NCBI GenBank assembly: GCA_002723045.1
Contig: PBNI01000017.1
Span: 1-34,922, forward strand
DNA length: 34,922 bases
DNA from: Methanobacteriota archaeon
Lineage (GTDB): Archaea > Thermoplasmatota > Poseidoniia > Poseidoniales > Thalassarchaeaceae
Reading direction: 5' to 3'
Under the pieces are notes generated by a model. It saw nothing but the letters and a program-made list of their open reading frames with translations. It searched no databases and was not told where the DNA came from. How positions within the stretch are numbered: the first letter of the stretch is position 1; each line of letters starts with the position of its first letter. This document shows positions 1 through 7,710 of the stretch, piece by piece. The position numbers and the translations under genes are program-made.

Positions 1-126
1 CTTGTTGCGGCTTGTATCTCGTCTGGATCATCTGGAGAAGCAGCAGAGGATGCCATAGAGCACCTCAGAGACGTCACAATGGAAATTTCAGAACCTAGAT
101 TCGGTTTCTTCTCTAGTGCCACGTGA
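1..126 (+). CDS. C-terminal end of an unidentified protein (partial)
   Basis: Frame 1 is open from the first base to a TGA at 124-126 and gives 41 residues, ending in PRFGFFSSAT. The ORF track misses it because its start lies outside the window. The next gene, on the opposite strand, stops at 130, so the two genes converge with only three bases between them, a spacing seen at every other convergent junction here. That supports a real gene end rather than a chance frame. The visible part is a short Ser/Gly/Ala stretch and a charged probable helix. I do not recognise the family and assign no function. Confidence 0.5.
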   Translation, partial: LVAACISSGSSGEAAEDAIEHLRDVTMEISEPRFGFFSSAT

Positions 127-129
127 TTC

Positions 130-1077
130 TTACAATTTACTGTTTGATTCTAGCGATGAAAGTTTGGACCTGATTCTGTCTATGGTAGACCCAGTGTCCT
201 CGGCCAATGTTTTGTTTTCCACACCTGAGACCATTGCTGCACCCTTCACTTCGGCGATGTTGGTCGCGACCATTAGTATCCGGTGTCTGACGAATTGCTC
301 GTCAATAGGCCAACCCCTCCTGTCTGCTAGTCTCAGTAGCAGATCCCTTTCAGAATCCCCCCATGAGCCTCCGTGGCCTCTAAGTATAGTCCCAACCATC
401 CTCTCCAAATCACTCACTCGTGCATGAATTGTCAGGATATCCCCCTGGATGTTGGCGGGTTGATTGTCCAAGCCGATCAACAATGAATCGCTGGCATCCT
501 CCAGCAAGGCTTCTGCGGGGACTGCATGAAATTCCTCCATGGCAATCTCCGGTTTTTCATTCTCTTCCACCTTGGCCTCTGGTTCTGGTTCTTGGAACAT
601 CGATCTCTGGAGGCCGTTCCTCCTCAAACTCCGCTTGATTCTCCCCCACCCATTCATCTGACTTGTCAGCACACCGGCCACCCTCCCCATCAGAACGGTT
701 CGATTTCCAGTAAGATCCAACTCGAGCTTCTTGCACATCTCATGCAAGTCATCCCTATTCATCTCGGCCAGATTCTCGATCGTCATCCTACGTGAATCGT
801 AATTCAGATGCAACCACAGTCGCTGCCTACGCTCCTTGTGGGAACCCGAAGACTTGATCCCGAATACCTTCAGAACTTCCCCCATTTCCTTGTGATGCAT
901 GGACTGTATTCCTTCCCAAGAAAAATCAAGTTCAGCGAGGACCTGTTTGCTGATTAATCGGGCTCTTAGGACCTCGACTGAACCGGATTTAGAAATCCCT
1001 GAGTCCTCCGCTCTCTGTCTAAGATTCTGAAGACGCTCCGTGTAGAGAGAGCTCAGTAAATTGGAGTCCACCTTCAT
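130..1077 (-). CDS. SAP-repeat protein, putative nucleic-acid binding
   Basis: A 315-residue protein with three SAP-like helix-extended-helix segments in its first half. Each has the pattern of an amphipathic helix, a Gly/Ser turn and a second helix ending in a basic residue: LRQRAEDSGISKSGS, near GEVLKVFGIKSSGS, and near LHEMCKKLELDLTGN. SAP motifs usually bind DNA or RNA. A basic stretch (GRIKRSLRRNG) follows, then an acidic linker and a predicted helical C-terminus. The track starts at a TTG (1134), but the ATG at 1077 gives a cleaner N-terminus, with GAGGA about 13 nt upstream. The HemC-like gene lies 96 bp upstream on the same strand, so co-transcription is possible. No catalytic domain is recognisable. 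The SAP call rests on pattern only. Confidence 0.55.
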   Translation of the reverse strand: MKVDSNLLSSLYTERLQNLRQRAEDSGISKSGSVEVLRARLISKQVLAELDFSWEGIQSMHHKEMGEVLKVFGIKSSGSHKERRQRLWLHLNYDSRRMTIENLAEMNRDDLHEMCKKLELDLTGNRTVLMGRVAGVLTSQMNGWGRIKRSLRRNGLQRSMFQEPEPEAKVEENEKPEIAMEEFHAVPAEALLEDASDSLLIGLDNQPANIQGDILTIHARVSDLERMVGTILRGHGGSWGDSERDLLLRLADRRGWPIDEQFVRHRILMVATNIAEVKGAAMVSGVENKTLAEDTGSTIDRIRSKLSSLESNSKL

Positions 1078-1173
1078 GATTACAATAGTTCCTCGAGAGG
1101 GTTCCTTAGTTATCGGTTGCCCCAATCTTGGCAAGTAAATGGCGATTTGGATAGCAAACAGGATTCACGGTTT

Positions 1174-2238
1174 CTATTCTGGTAGAAACGGGGGTGCATC
1201 TTCGTCGTCGGGGTGATCACGGGGGACATCTCTTGTGGATTCGCTGACGAGATTGCCCCAATCCATCAGTAGTGCGATGACCGCGCGCTGGTACTCGCTG
1301 ATTGCTACTAGCCTCTCCAATGATAACGTCCTTCTACCATCCTTGGACAGGGTCTCCATCCGTATCTCAACCCTGACCTCATCATGGTATATCTCTCCGT
1401 CGGGATCGTGACAGGATTGCTCCAACACTAGGTCTCGATTCGCCTCTGCCTGCCTGAGTATGGCTCCGACCTGCCTGTGCCTAACCTCCAACCCGGTTAT
1501 GTCATGCATCGAGGTTTCCAAGTCCCCCATGATCCTGCTCTGTACCCAGAGGGAGGTGTTTCCCTCCGATTCGGTGAGTTTTGACGCTAGTCTATTTGGA
1601 AAGCCTATGCGTGAAATGACTGCAATCAAGTCAGAATACGGAGGAGGTACAAAGTGGGGTGCTCCTCGCTCATTGGGCTGGGACATCAGGGTGTGCCTCC
1701 TCTCGGTCTGGTTTGTCCTGTCATACTCTGCCCTGGAAATGACGAAACCTTCGATTTCTCCTTTCTCCAGCAGTTCGGCCAGCAGACTAGGAATATCATG
1801 GGGATCATCAGGTTTGACGAATCCAGGGGCTTGGTCCCCCAGTTCCTCTGTGGAGATTGCTTGAAGGTCTGGCCTAGCTCGGAGAAGTTGTCTGCGAACC
1901 AAACCCGAATCTGAGACTATTATTGCAGACTTGGGCTGGTACATCAGACGGTCTGATGACACCAGGACCAGGCTTGGGCGCTTTGGAGTTCTGGCCCCGA
2001 TTACCTGGCAGCCACTATCAGAAATCATCCCTTCTCTGCCAAAAATCTCTTTCGCTGGGAATGCCAAAAGATCGAGGTCCCCCTCTGAAAGTGATTTTAT
2101 CCCGGATTCGAAGCCCTTGACGGAGGTTACGGAATGCTCAAAATCCTCCGATTCGGATGAATCAAGATGTTCTGAGATATGCGAGAACACTGGGCAAGAA
2201 GGAGAGTCCAGAGTTCCAACAACTATCCGTTTTTCCAT
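1174..2238 (-). CDS. degenerate hydroxymethylbilane synthase (HemC) homologue
   Basis: A 354-residue protein that follows the porphobilinogen deaminase fold end to end. The N-terminal strand IVVGTLDSP matches the family's RIGTRxSP. LDLLAFPAKEI matches DLAVHSxKDxP, SDSGLVRRQ plus RARPDL matches GTSSLRRQ and RRPDL, and TSLWVQSRIMGDLE matches the family's TALRVxAERxxxxxLE. The catalytic Asp position appears to be Glu, and the Cys that carries the dipyrromethane cofactor is missing (LETSMHDITG where LEGGCQVPIG is expected). The RR pair is kept. Ordinary HemC is about 300-320 residues; this one adds an acidic, Pro-rich tail. Start: ATG 2238 with GAGGTG 6 nt upstream; the track's GTG at 2247 lies inside that Shine-Dalgarno. 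It is probably not a working deaminase; a substrate-binding or regulatory role is inference. Confidence 0.5.
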   Translation of the reverse strand: MEKRIVVGTLDSPSCPVFSHISEHLDSSESEDFEHSVTSVKGFESGIKSLSEGDLDLLAFPAKEIFGREGMISDSGCQVIGARTPKRPSLVLVSSDRLMYQPKSAIIVSDSGLVRRQLLRARPDLQAISTEELGDQAPGFVKPDDPHDIPSLLAELLEKGEIEGFVISRAEYDRTNQTERRHTLMSQPNERGAPHFVPPPYSDLIAVISRIGFPNRLASKLTESEGNTSLWVQSRIMGDLETSMHDITGLEVRHRQVGAILRQAEANRDLVLEQSCHDPDGEIYHDEVRVEIRMETLSKDGRRTLSLERLVAISEYQRAVIALLMDWGNLVSESTRDVPRDHPDDEDAPPFLPE

Positions 2239-2297
2239 CGCATCCACCTCAAGGGGGGGGCACGCCTTGTACCCATTCTGAGCGGCGTGCGCACCCG

Positions 2298-2309
2298 TTG
2301 ATATATGCG
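2298..2309. promoter_or_regulatory. TATA box between divergent hemC-like and prenyl synthase genes
   Basis: The segment TTGATATATGCG is AT-rich in a GC-rich intergenic stretch. Its centre is about 26 nt upstream of the ATG at 2330, the usual archaeal TATA-to-start distance, which predicts a leaderless or near-leaderless transcript; there is no Shine-Dalgarno before 2330. Read on the other strand it is CATATATCAA, about 65 nt from the HemC-like ATG, whose message would carry a leader with GAGGTG. It could serve both directions. Confidence 0.5.
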
Positions 2310-2329
2310 ACCCCTAGGCTGAAGACAAC

Positions 2330-3313
2330 ATGGAAGCGGAGAAAATGGGGTCAATGACTCTAGATTCCATCAAGAACTTCGTCGAGGATTCCATAGAAGA
2401 ATTGGTCTTGGAAAAAATGAGTTCGCCTCTCGACAAACCGGTGATGTCCATCGCTAGTGACGTCCTGCTGGGTGGAGGTAAGAGGTATCGCCCTATTCTG
2501 GTGATACTTTCCTACAAGGCTGCAGGTGGAGATGACCACAAGGAAGCATTAGACCTAGCCCTGTCCTCTGAGTTAATTCACACCGCTACACTAGTGCATG
2601 ACGATGTTTACGATCAATCAAAAATGAGGCGAGGCAAGCCGACAATACACTCGACCCATGGGACCTCTCATGCCATAATTTCTGGTGATTACCTATTCAC
2701 TTTGGGCTTCGAATTCGGGGCCAAGTACGATGAGAAAGTAGTTGGAAGGGTGAGAGACGCATGCGCGGGAATAGCGTCTGGCGAGATCCTACAGTTCGAG
2801 CACATACATGATCTCAATACAAGGCCGGAGGACTACTACGCAATTATCGATGGCAAGACTGCTGGACCATTCGCAGCAGGATGCTCCAGCGCAGCGATGA
2901 TAGCGGGTTCGAGCAAGGAGATTTCCGATGCATTGTGGGGCTACGGGATGGAGTTGGGCAGGGCCTTCCAGCTTGTTGATGACATTCTGGACTTAGTCGG
3001 AGATGATCTCATCGGAAAGCCACGCGGAACGGATGTCCATGAGGGGAAAATGACTCTGCCCATCATTTACGCACTAACAATGCTACATGGAACCGATAGG
3101 GATCAACTAAAGGACGTGCTGACAAACTTCGGGGATGACCGGCTTCATGAGTTAGTCGAACTACTGGAGCAGGCTGGTTCATTCGAATATGCGAAATTGC
3201 TTGTTTCGAACCATGTGGAGAGGGCGTTGGAACACATAGAAAGGCTCCCTGATTCAATGGAGAAGGAAATGCTAACCGAGATCGCTTTGATCTCGGAGTC
3301 TAGAACAAACTAA
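2330..3313 (+). CDS. trans-isoprenyl diphosphate synthase (GGPP or longer chain)
   Basis: A 327-residue class I prenyl elongase that condenses IPP with an allylic diphosphate. The first Asp-rich motif, DDVYD, is at about residue 91, the second, DDILD, at about residue 217, with GGGKRYRP (IPP binding) near the N-terminus and RRGKPT after the first motif. In archaea the usual product is geranylgeranyl diphosphate for membrane lipids. The residue five before the first motif is Ala within IHTATLVHDD, as in octaprenyl/heptaprenyl synthases; many archaeal GGPP synthases have an aromatic there. The product could therefore be a longer quinone or dolichol chain. Start ATG 2330 fits the upstream TATA box. 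The geranylgeranyl reductase follows 13 bp downstream, probably in the same transcript. Confidence 0.85.
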   Translation: MEAEKMGSMTLDSIKNFVEDSIEELVLEKMSSPLDKPVMSIASDVLLGGGKRYRPILVILSYKAAGGDDHKEALDLALSSELIHTATLVHDDVYDQSKMRRGKPTIHSTHGTSHAIISGDYLFTLGFEFGAKYDEKVVGRVRDACAGIASGEILQFEHIHDLNTRPEDYYAIIDGKTAGPFAAGCSSAAMIAGSSKEISDALWGYGMELGRAFQLVDDILDLVGDDLIGKPRGTDVHEGKMTLPIIYALTMLHGTDRDQLKDVLTNFGDDRLHELVELLEQAGSFEYAKLLVSNHVERALEHIERLPDSMEKEMLTEIALISESRTN

Positions 3314-3326
3314 CGGAGGTGCTCCC

Positions 3327-4427
3327 CTGGACGAGGAGAAATACTGGGATGCGATAATCATCGGCGGTGGGCCGGCTGGAAGCACCGTAGCAAGATATGC
3401 AGCAGAGGGTGGTTTGAGTGTCTTGGTTATTGATGCCAGGGACCCAATTGGCTCGCCACTCCAATGTGGGGAATTGGTTCCCACGAATGAGGAAATGAAG
3501 AGACTGTGCCCAAGGGTTCCTGAAATGGATGACCTGTTCAGAACTCCTGAGAGTGCAATCTCGAAGATCTGCAAGAAAATGCGGATCGTCAAGCCAAATG
3601 GAAGAGGTATGGACTTCAATTTCGAAGGCATGGTTCTTGACAGGGTCGCGCACGATGAGGCGTTAGTCGATCTTGCACGTTCTAGGGGCGCAGATTACCT
3701 AGTGGGAAAACGTGTCAAGCGTGTCGAGGGAGATACTGTTGCCCTATCCAATGGAGAAACTATCAGGGGGAGGGTGATTGTGGGTGCCGGCGGTCACAAT
3801 GACCCAATCAGAAAGAGGCACTGGGATGAGAGGTCCCTGAACATCCCTGTCAAATTCTCCCTCAAGGATGGAGAGCATTCCGACGCTCTAGAATTACACT
3901 TTGGATCCGTGGCCCCGGGGGGTTATGCATGGGTCTTCCCAAAGGACTCGGGTTCGAACATTGGATTGGGGATACAGAGGGGGATGTCAAAAGGGAGGAG
4001 CCTAGAAGAATATGCAAACGATTTCATAGAACGTTTCGAAGGAGAGGAGTCTTTTCGTGGGGCAGGATATCTCCCGATGTCAGGCACTATTCGTACGTTC
4101 GTTAAGGGAAATTACCTGCTAGTAGGAGATTCTGCGGGGATGGTTCTCCCATCAAACGGAGCAGGGATTACCATAGCTATGATTGGGGGCAGGATTGCAG
4201 GCCAGGTGATTTCAGAGCACATCAATAACGGCACGGATCTGAAAGAATATGAGAAGAGATGGGAGTCCCAGATGGGCAATGTTATGCGAAACTCAAAGAG
4301 GTCTTTCTCCATAGGAAGCATGATGTTCAGATTTCCCGATTGGATACTTAATATTGCATTCAATCCTCTAACGAAGGGGATTATTTGGAGGGCTGTGACC
4401 TGTCGAAGATTATTCTGGATTTTCTAA
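3327..4427 (+). CDS. geranylgeranyl reductase family FAD protein, apparent CTG start
   Basis: A 366-residue flavoprotein of the geranylgeranyl reductase family, which saturates isoprenoid chains of archaeal lipids or quinones. The FAD-binding motif IIIGGGPAG is at residues 10-18. QCGELVP and PGGYAWVFP are family hallmarks, and YLLVGDSAG is the second FAD contact. The track begins at a TTG (3414), which would delete the FAD loop. Reading upstream in frame there is no ATG, GTG or TTG; the only near-cognate start correctly placed is CTG 3327, with GGAGGTG ending six bases before it. The N-terminus would be LDEEKYWDAIII. The last base of the stop overlaps the stop of the opposite-strand methyltransferase. 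The substrate (archaeol precursor or quinone side chain) is not settled. Confidence 0.85.
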   Translation: MDEEKYWDAIIIGGGPAGSTVARYAAEGGLSVLVIDARDPIGSPLQCGELVPTNEEMKRLCPRVPEMDDLFRTPESAISKICKKMRIVKPNGRGMDFNFEGMVLDRVAHDEALVDLARSRGADYLVGKRVKRVEGDTVALSNGETIRGRVIVGAGGHNDPIRKRHWDERSLNIPVKFSLKDGEHSDALELHFGSVAPGGYAWVFPKDSGSNIGLGIQRGMSKGRSLEEYANDFIERFEGEESFRGAGYLPMSGTIRTFVKGNYLLVGDSAGMVLPSNGAGITIAMIGGRIAGQVISEHINNGTDLKEYEKRWESQMGNVMRNSKRSFSIGSMMFRFPDWILNIAFNPLTKGIIWRAVTCRRLFWIF

Positions 4428-5131
4428 GGCGCGCGAGCTGACCAAATCGTTGCCATTCCCGGGAATATTACTCGGGCCTTGACGTCTACGAACCCGACTT
4501 CCCTCAACATCGAAACATAGTCCCTAGTGGTTCCAAATTCGGAGTAAGTCTTAGTGAGCCACTTCCAAGGATGGTCTCTCTGGCCACATACCACTCTTGC
4601 ATATGCCCCTACCCAGACCCTCATCCATAGAATCCCCAGAAACCCGTGAGCTCGATTCATCTTGGCGGGATCTACTATGATTATCGATGACCCTGGCCTA
4701 AGGACCCTTAGTGATTCAGAGAGGCCGGCTTTCTTGTCGTACCAATCCCTGAATGAGAACAATGAACACAGGGCGTCAAAGGAGTCGTCATCGAAAGGGA
4801 GTTCTTCTGCGGTTCCCTCGACAAAAATTGCCGGATCATCGCCTCTACTTCGACGGGCAGAGTTCACTCTTTCCTCGGCCGCAGCAAGCATTTCCGGAAT
4901 AGGGTCCAGGCAAACCAAATTCCTCCCAATTACATCCTCTGCAAAGCTTCCGGGACCACAGCCAACCTCCAGGATTTTCCCGTCAGGAAGCATGTCCCTA
5001 ACCATTCGACGCCATCTTGTGACCTGTCCCAATGTGGCGAAGCGGTTTATGCGATCATAGACGGGGATTGTAGCCAAAAGGTTTCTTTGGAGTTCATCCC
5101 AATCATCGGCACCCATTCCCTGCGCGTCCAT
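4424..5131 (-). CDS. UbiE/MenG-like SAM-dependent methyltransferase
   Basis: A class I methyltransferase of 235 residues from the ATG at 5131. Motif I is ILEVGCGPGSFAED, followed by the acidic strand LVCLDPIPEML and the post-I/II region DDSFDALCSLFSFRDW, close to the UbiE/COQ5 pattern. The N-terminal segment ending RWRRMVRDML also resembles UbiE. That family methylates quinone rings, and the neighbouring prenyl synthase and isoprenoid reductase make a quinone or lipid substrate reasonable, though this is inference. Possible starts are ATG 5131 and ATG 5182. An AT-rich CAAATAC about 26 nt upstream of 5131 favours that start. The gene ends in a CTAA shared with the stop of the converging reductase. 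Confidence 0.75.
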   Translation of the reverse strand: MDAQGMGADDWDELQRNLLATIPVYDRINRFATLGQVTRWRRMVRDMLPDGKILEVGCGPGSFAEDVIGRNLVCLDPIPEMLAAAEERVNSARRSRGDDPAIFVEGTAEELPFDDDSFDALCSLFSFRDWYDKKAGLSESLRVLRPGSSIIIVDPAKMNRAHGFLGILWMRVWVGAYARVVCGQRDHPWKWLTKTYSEFGTTRDYVSMLREVGFVDVKARVIFPGMATIWSARAP

Positions 5132-5212
5132 TATAGTAGTCACGAAGAATGCCGTATTTGGAAGGTTCCCGAGAGGGTTCATGCAAGGGGTCAAACTAGT
5201 GGAATGCGCGAG

Positions 5213-5230
5213 GTTATCATCATAAACTCC
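5213..5230. promoter_or_regulatory. possible promoter of the ATP synthase operon
   Basis: TTATCATCATAAACTCC is the most AT-rich stretch in the divergent spacer before atpH. Centred near 5224, it would place a transcript start about 26 nt on, near 5250, just before the AGGTGTG ribosome site of atpH. It could also face the methyltransferase gene. This is a positional argument only; no strong BRE is visible. Confidence 0.25.
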
Positions 5231-5266
5231 TCAACGGTCGCGGAATGCACCGTAGGTGTGCATAGA

Positions 5267-5581
5267 ATGGGACGAGAAGAGGTTCTACGAGCAATAAGAC
5301 AGGCCGAGAGTGAGGCGGAGCAAACTATAGCCGATGCAGAGTCAAAGGCATCAGAGATTGTTTCCAAGGCCAGACTGACTGCTACTGAGATAATTCAAGC
5401 AGGAAGATCTGACTCTGAAGCAAATGCCCAAACTATGATTTCGGAAGCAAGAAGTGCTGCGGAGAGTGAGGCGCATAAGGTATCCGAAGAAGGGGACTCG
5501 AGGATCGGTTCAATCCACGACGGTGGAGAAGGGAGTAGAGAGGATGCAGTTAATGCAGTTCTAGATGCCTTTAGGTCCTAA
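5267..5581 (+). CDS. atpH: A-type ATP synthase subunit H
   Basis: A 104-residue, almost entirely helical protein, Ala/Glu/Ser-rich with hendecad-like spacing, typical of AhaH, which pairs with subunit E to form a peripheral stalk of the A1Ao ATP synthase. The N-terminus MGREEVLRAIRQAE and the C-terminal helix AVNAVLDAFRS fit the family, including its size of about 105 residues. The track's longer version from 5087 runs through the divergent promoter region. The ATG at 5267 has AGGTGTG about six bases upstream. It is the first gene of the operon, and atpI follows 17 bp later. Confidence 0.8.
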   Translation: MGREEVLRAIRQAESEAEQTIADAESKASEIVSKARLTATEIIQAGRSDSEANAQTMISEARSAAESEAHKVSEEGDSRIGSIHDGGEGSREDAVNAVLDAFRS

Positions 5582-5598
5582 AATTCCAGAGGAATTAG

Positions 5599-7665
5599 AT
5601 GTCACAAGTAAATACTCAGCAGATGGGCCGGATGGTTGCTGCTGGGAACAAGGGGGATCTGGGGCGAGCAGTGGACATACTTTCTCGTCTGGGGGCCATG
5701 CACATTATCGATTACGATGGAAGCGAGGAAGGTTTCTCACTTGGTTCTCCGGAGGAAGGCTCCGAGGGCGTTGGACGCGAGCTCGTAAAGGCAAGGGCAG
5801 CGGCTTCTGTAGTGGAGGCAGCAGGCCCGATAAAGCCAGTTCCAGCAGGCCCAGTTAGAGAGTCTCTCAAAGGTGAACTCCCCTCCAAGATTGAACAGGT
5901 TCTTTCAGATAGTTCTAGAATTGATGATTTGGAAAATGAGATCTCCTCATTGGCAGAAGAGGAGGATGCCCTCTCACAAGTCTCTCCCTTGGGTGTCGAT
6001 CTAGATCTTCTTGGAGGATACAAATCAATCACATCATTCGTCGGAACTGTCGAAAGTCTTTCTGAAGCTAAGGAGGCCGTAGGTTCGGGCCTGATCATCG
6101 AAGGGAAAACAGGAAAGTCCGGATTAATTGCTGCATTCGTCAGAAACGAAGAATCTGGGCAAACTTCTTCCAAACTGGAAAAGGCTGGATTCGAAACAAT
6201 CCAGATTCCAGAGGGAGAGGGGTCAGCAACTGACAGGCTATCTGAGGTTAGAAAGGCTAAGGGAACCCTAGAAGGGGAGAAGTACGACTTAGAAAAAAGG
6301 ATAGAGGAATGGAGCAAGTCGAACGGGGAGATGCTTCTCTGTGGACTAGAAGTACTGGAGAGAGATCATGACGTTTTGACCGCACCAGTTAGAGTCGCGG
6401 TCTCAGAACACGCCTTTGTCATAGACGGTTGGGTTGCAATGGGAAGATCGGAAGAAGTCCAAAAGGCATTGAAGGAAGTATGCCTATTCACTGAAGTAAC
6501 TCCATTCGAAATGGAAGCAGGCGGGGGTGGGCACGGACACTCGGACCACCACCACAGTCAGAAGATGCCTCCAATTGCTTTCCAAGAAAGGAGTTCGAGC
6601 AGGCCAATGGAATTGCTTACCGATGCTGTTGGAAGACCGGCGTATGGGAGAATCGACCCAACATTGTTCATGTTCATAACCTATCCAATTTTCTTCGGAA
6701 TTATGCTCGGAGATATGGCATATGGGCTTGTGACAATGGGCCTTGGTGCTCTCCTCATTAGCAAATCCGGCACAAACGAGATGCTGAATCTAGGAGGAAA
6801 ATTCCTGACCTACATAGGATTCGGTACCGTCGTCTTTGGTTACCTATACGCGGAGTTTGCTGGATGGGAGATATTCCCCCATTACGGATCGAACCCCGCA
6901 ATGGCTCTGCAGATATTTTATCCTGACATCAATACTCCTGAAACATATCACGCATGGACTGCTTCGCTTCCACTTGGAATTGAGCTTGCCTTCCCTTTCC
7001 ACAGGGTCGTAATGACCGAGGGGGGTGGCAATCTAGAACATTTGATCCTTCTAACCATCTATTTGGGTGTGATCCACGTTTTCCTTGGACTGGTGATTGG
7101 CTTCAGGGACATCATGCTATTCGGTAACGGCCACGGAGGATTTGGTTTCGTCTGTGCATTCTTTGAGAAGGGGGCATGGATGATTCTACTAGTTGGTGGC
7201 TTTATGTTCGCCTATGGATTCATCGGGCCAGCCGACTGGATGATGGAGCCAGGTGCAGCGATAGCAGTTTCAGCGACAGTGATGCTGATGTGGACTCTGT
7301 ACAAGTACCACGGGGTCCCGTTTCCGATCAATATCGGACTTGCGCCCATAGAAGCAGTTGGCATGATGCCCACGGTGATATCTTATGTCAGATTATTCGC
7401 GGTTGGAGTTGTGGGAGTGAAAATTGCAGAGACCGGGAACTCCATGTTATTTGACAAAATTAGCCTTGACGAGCCTCTAATGGCAATTGCACTAGTAATT
7501 GGTTGGTTGGCGGTTCAATTCTTCGCATGGGGGCTAGGGGTGTTCAGCCCAAACATTCACGCTGCAAGATTGCACTTTGTGGAGTGGATGAGGCAGTACT
7601 ATGACTCAAGCGGGGAGGCTTTCGACCCATTCGGCCTTCGAACACAATACGTGGAGGTCGACTAA
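5599..7665 (+). CDS. atpI: A-type ATP synthase subunit I (a-subunit)
   Basis: A 688-residue subunit with two parts: a cytoplasmic coiled-coil/globular N-terminal half (to about residue 300), which anchors the peripheral stalks, and a C-terminal membrane domain with about seven or eight helices that forms the ion half-channels beside the c-ring. The family motif RPAYGRIDPTLFMFITYP begins the membrane domain, and the essential membrane arginine lies in SYVRLFAVG. Length is normal (about 650-700). Start ATG 5599 follows AGAGGAATT. An unusual glycine/histidine-rich loop (GGGGHGHSDHHHS) separates the two halves. Confidence 0.95.
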   Translation: MSQVNTQQMGRMVAAGNKGDLGRAVDILSRLGAMHIIDYDGSEEGFSLGSPEEGSEGVGRELVKARAAASVVEAAGPIKPVPAGPVRESLKGELPSKIEQVLSDSSRIDDLENEISSLAEEEDALSQVSPLGVDLDLLGGYKSITSFVGTVESLSEAKEAVGSGLIIEGKTGKSGLIAAFVRNEESGQTSSKLEKAGFETIQIPEGEGSATDRLSEVRKAKGTLEGEKYDLEKRIEEWSKSNGEMLLCGLEVLERDHDVLTAPVRVAVSEHAFVIDGWVAMGRSEEVQKALKEVCLFTEVTPFEMEAGGGGHGHSDHHHSQKMPPIAFQERSSSRPMELLTDAVGRPAYGRIDPTLFMFITYPIFFGIMLGDMAYGLVTMGLGALLISKSGTNEMLNLGGKFLTYIGFGTVVFGYLYAEFAGWEIFPHYGSNPAMALQIFYPDINTPETYHAWTASLPLGIELAFPFHRVVMTEGGGNLEHLILLTIYLGVIHVFLGLVIGFRDIMLFGNGHGGFGFVCAFFEKGAWMILLVGGFMFAYGFIGPADWMMEPGAAIAVSATVMLMWTLYKYHGVPFPINIGLAPIEAVGMMPTVISYVRLFAVGVVGVKIAETGNSMLFDKISLDEPLMAIALVIGWLAVQFFAWGLGVFSPNIHAARLHFVEWMRQYYDSSGEAFDPFGLRTQYVEVD

Positions 7666-7710
7666 ATCAGATTCCAAGCCTAGGCTTGAAAAAATAAGGA
7701 GGAAAAAAGA

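Noticed and set aside
2252-2260. Run of eight G residues upstream of the HemC-like gene
   Set aside because: Could suggest phase variation, but it is outside the coding frame and upstream of the Shine-Dalgarno; a single poly-G run is not enough evidence.
5087-5266. Extended N-terminus of the atpH ORF in the track
   Set aside because: It crosses the divergent promoter region and the methyltransferase start; family length and a Shine-Dalgarno support ATG 5267.
5712-6317. 201-residue minus-strand ORF
   Set aside because: Antisense to the well-supported atpI coiled-coil region; Ser/Pro-rich and without any recognisable motif.
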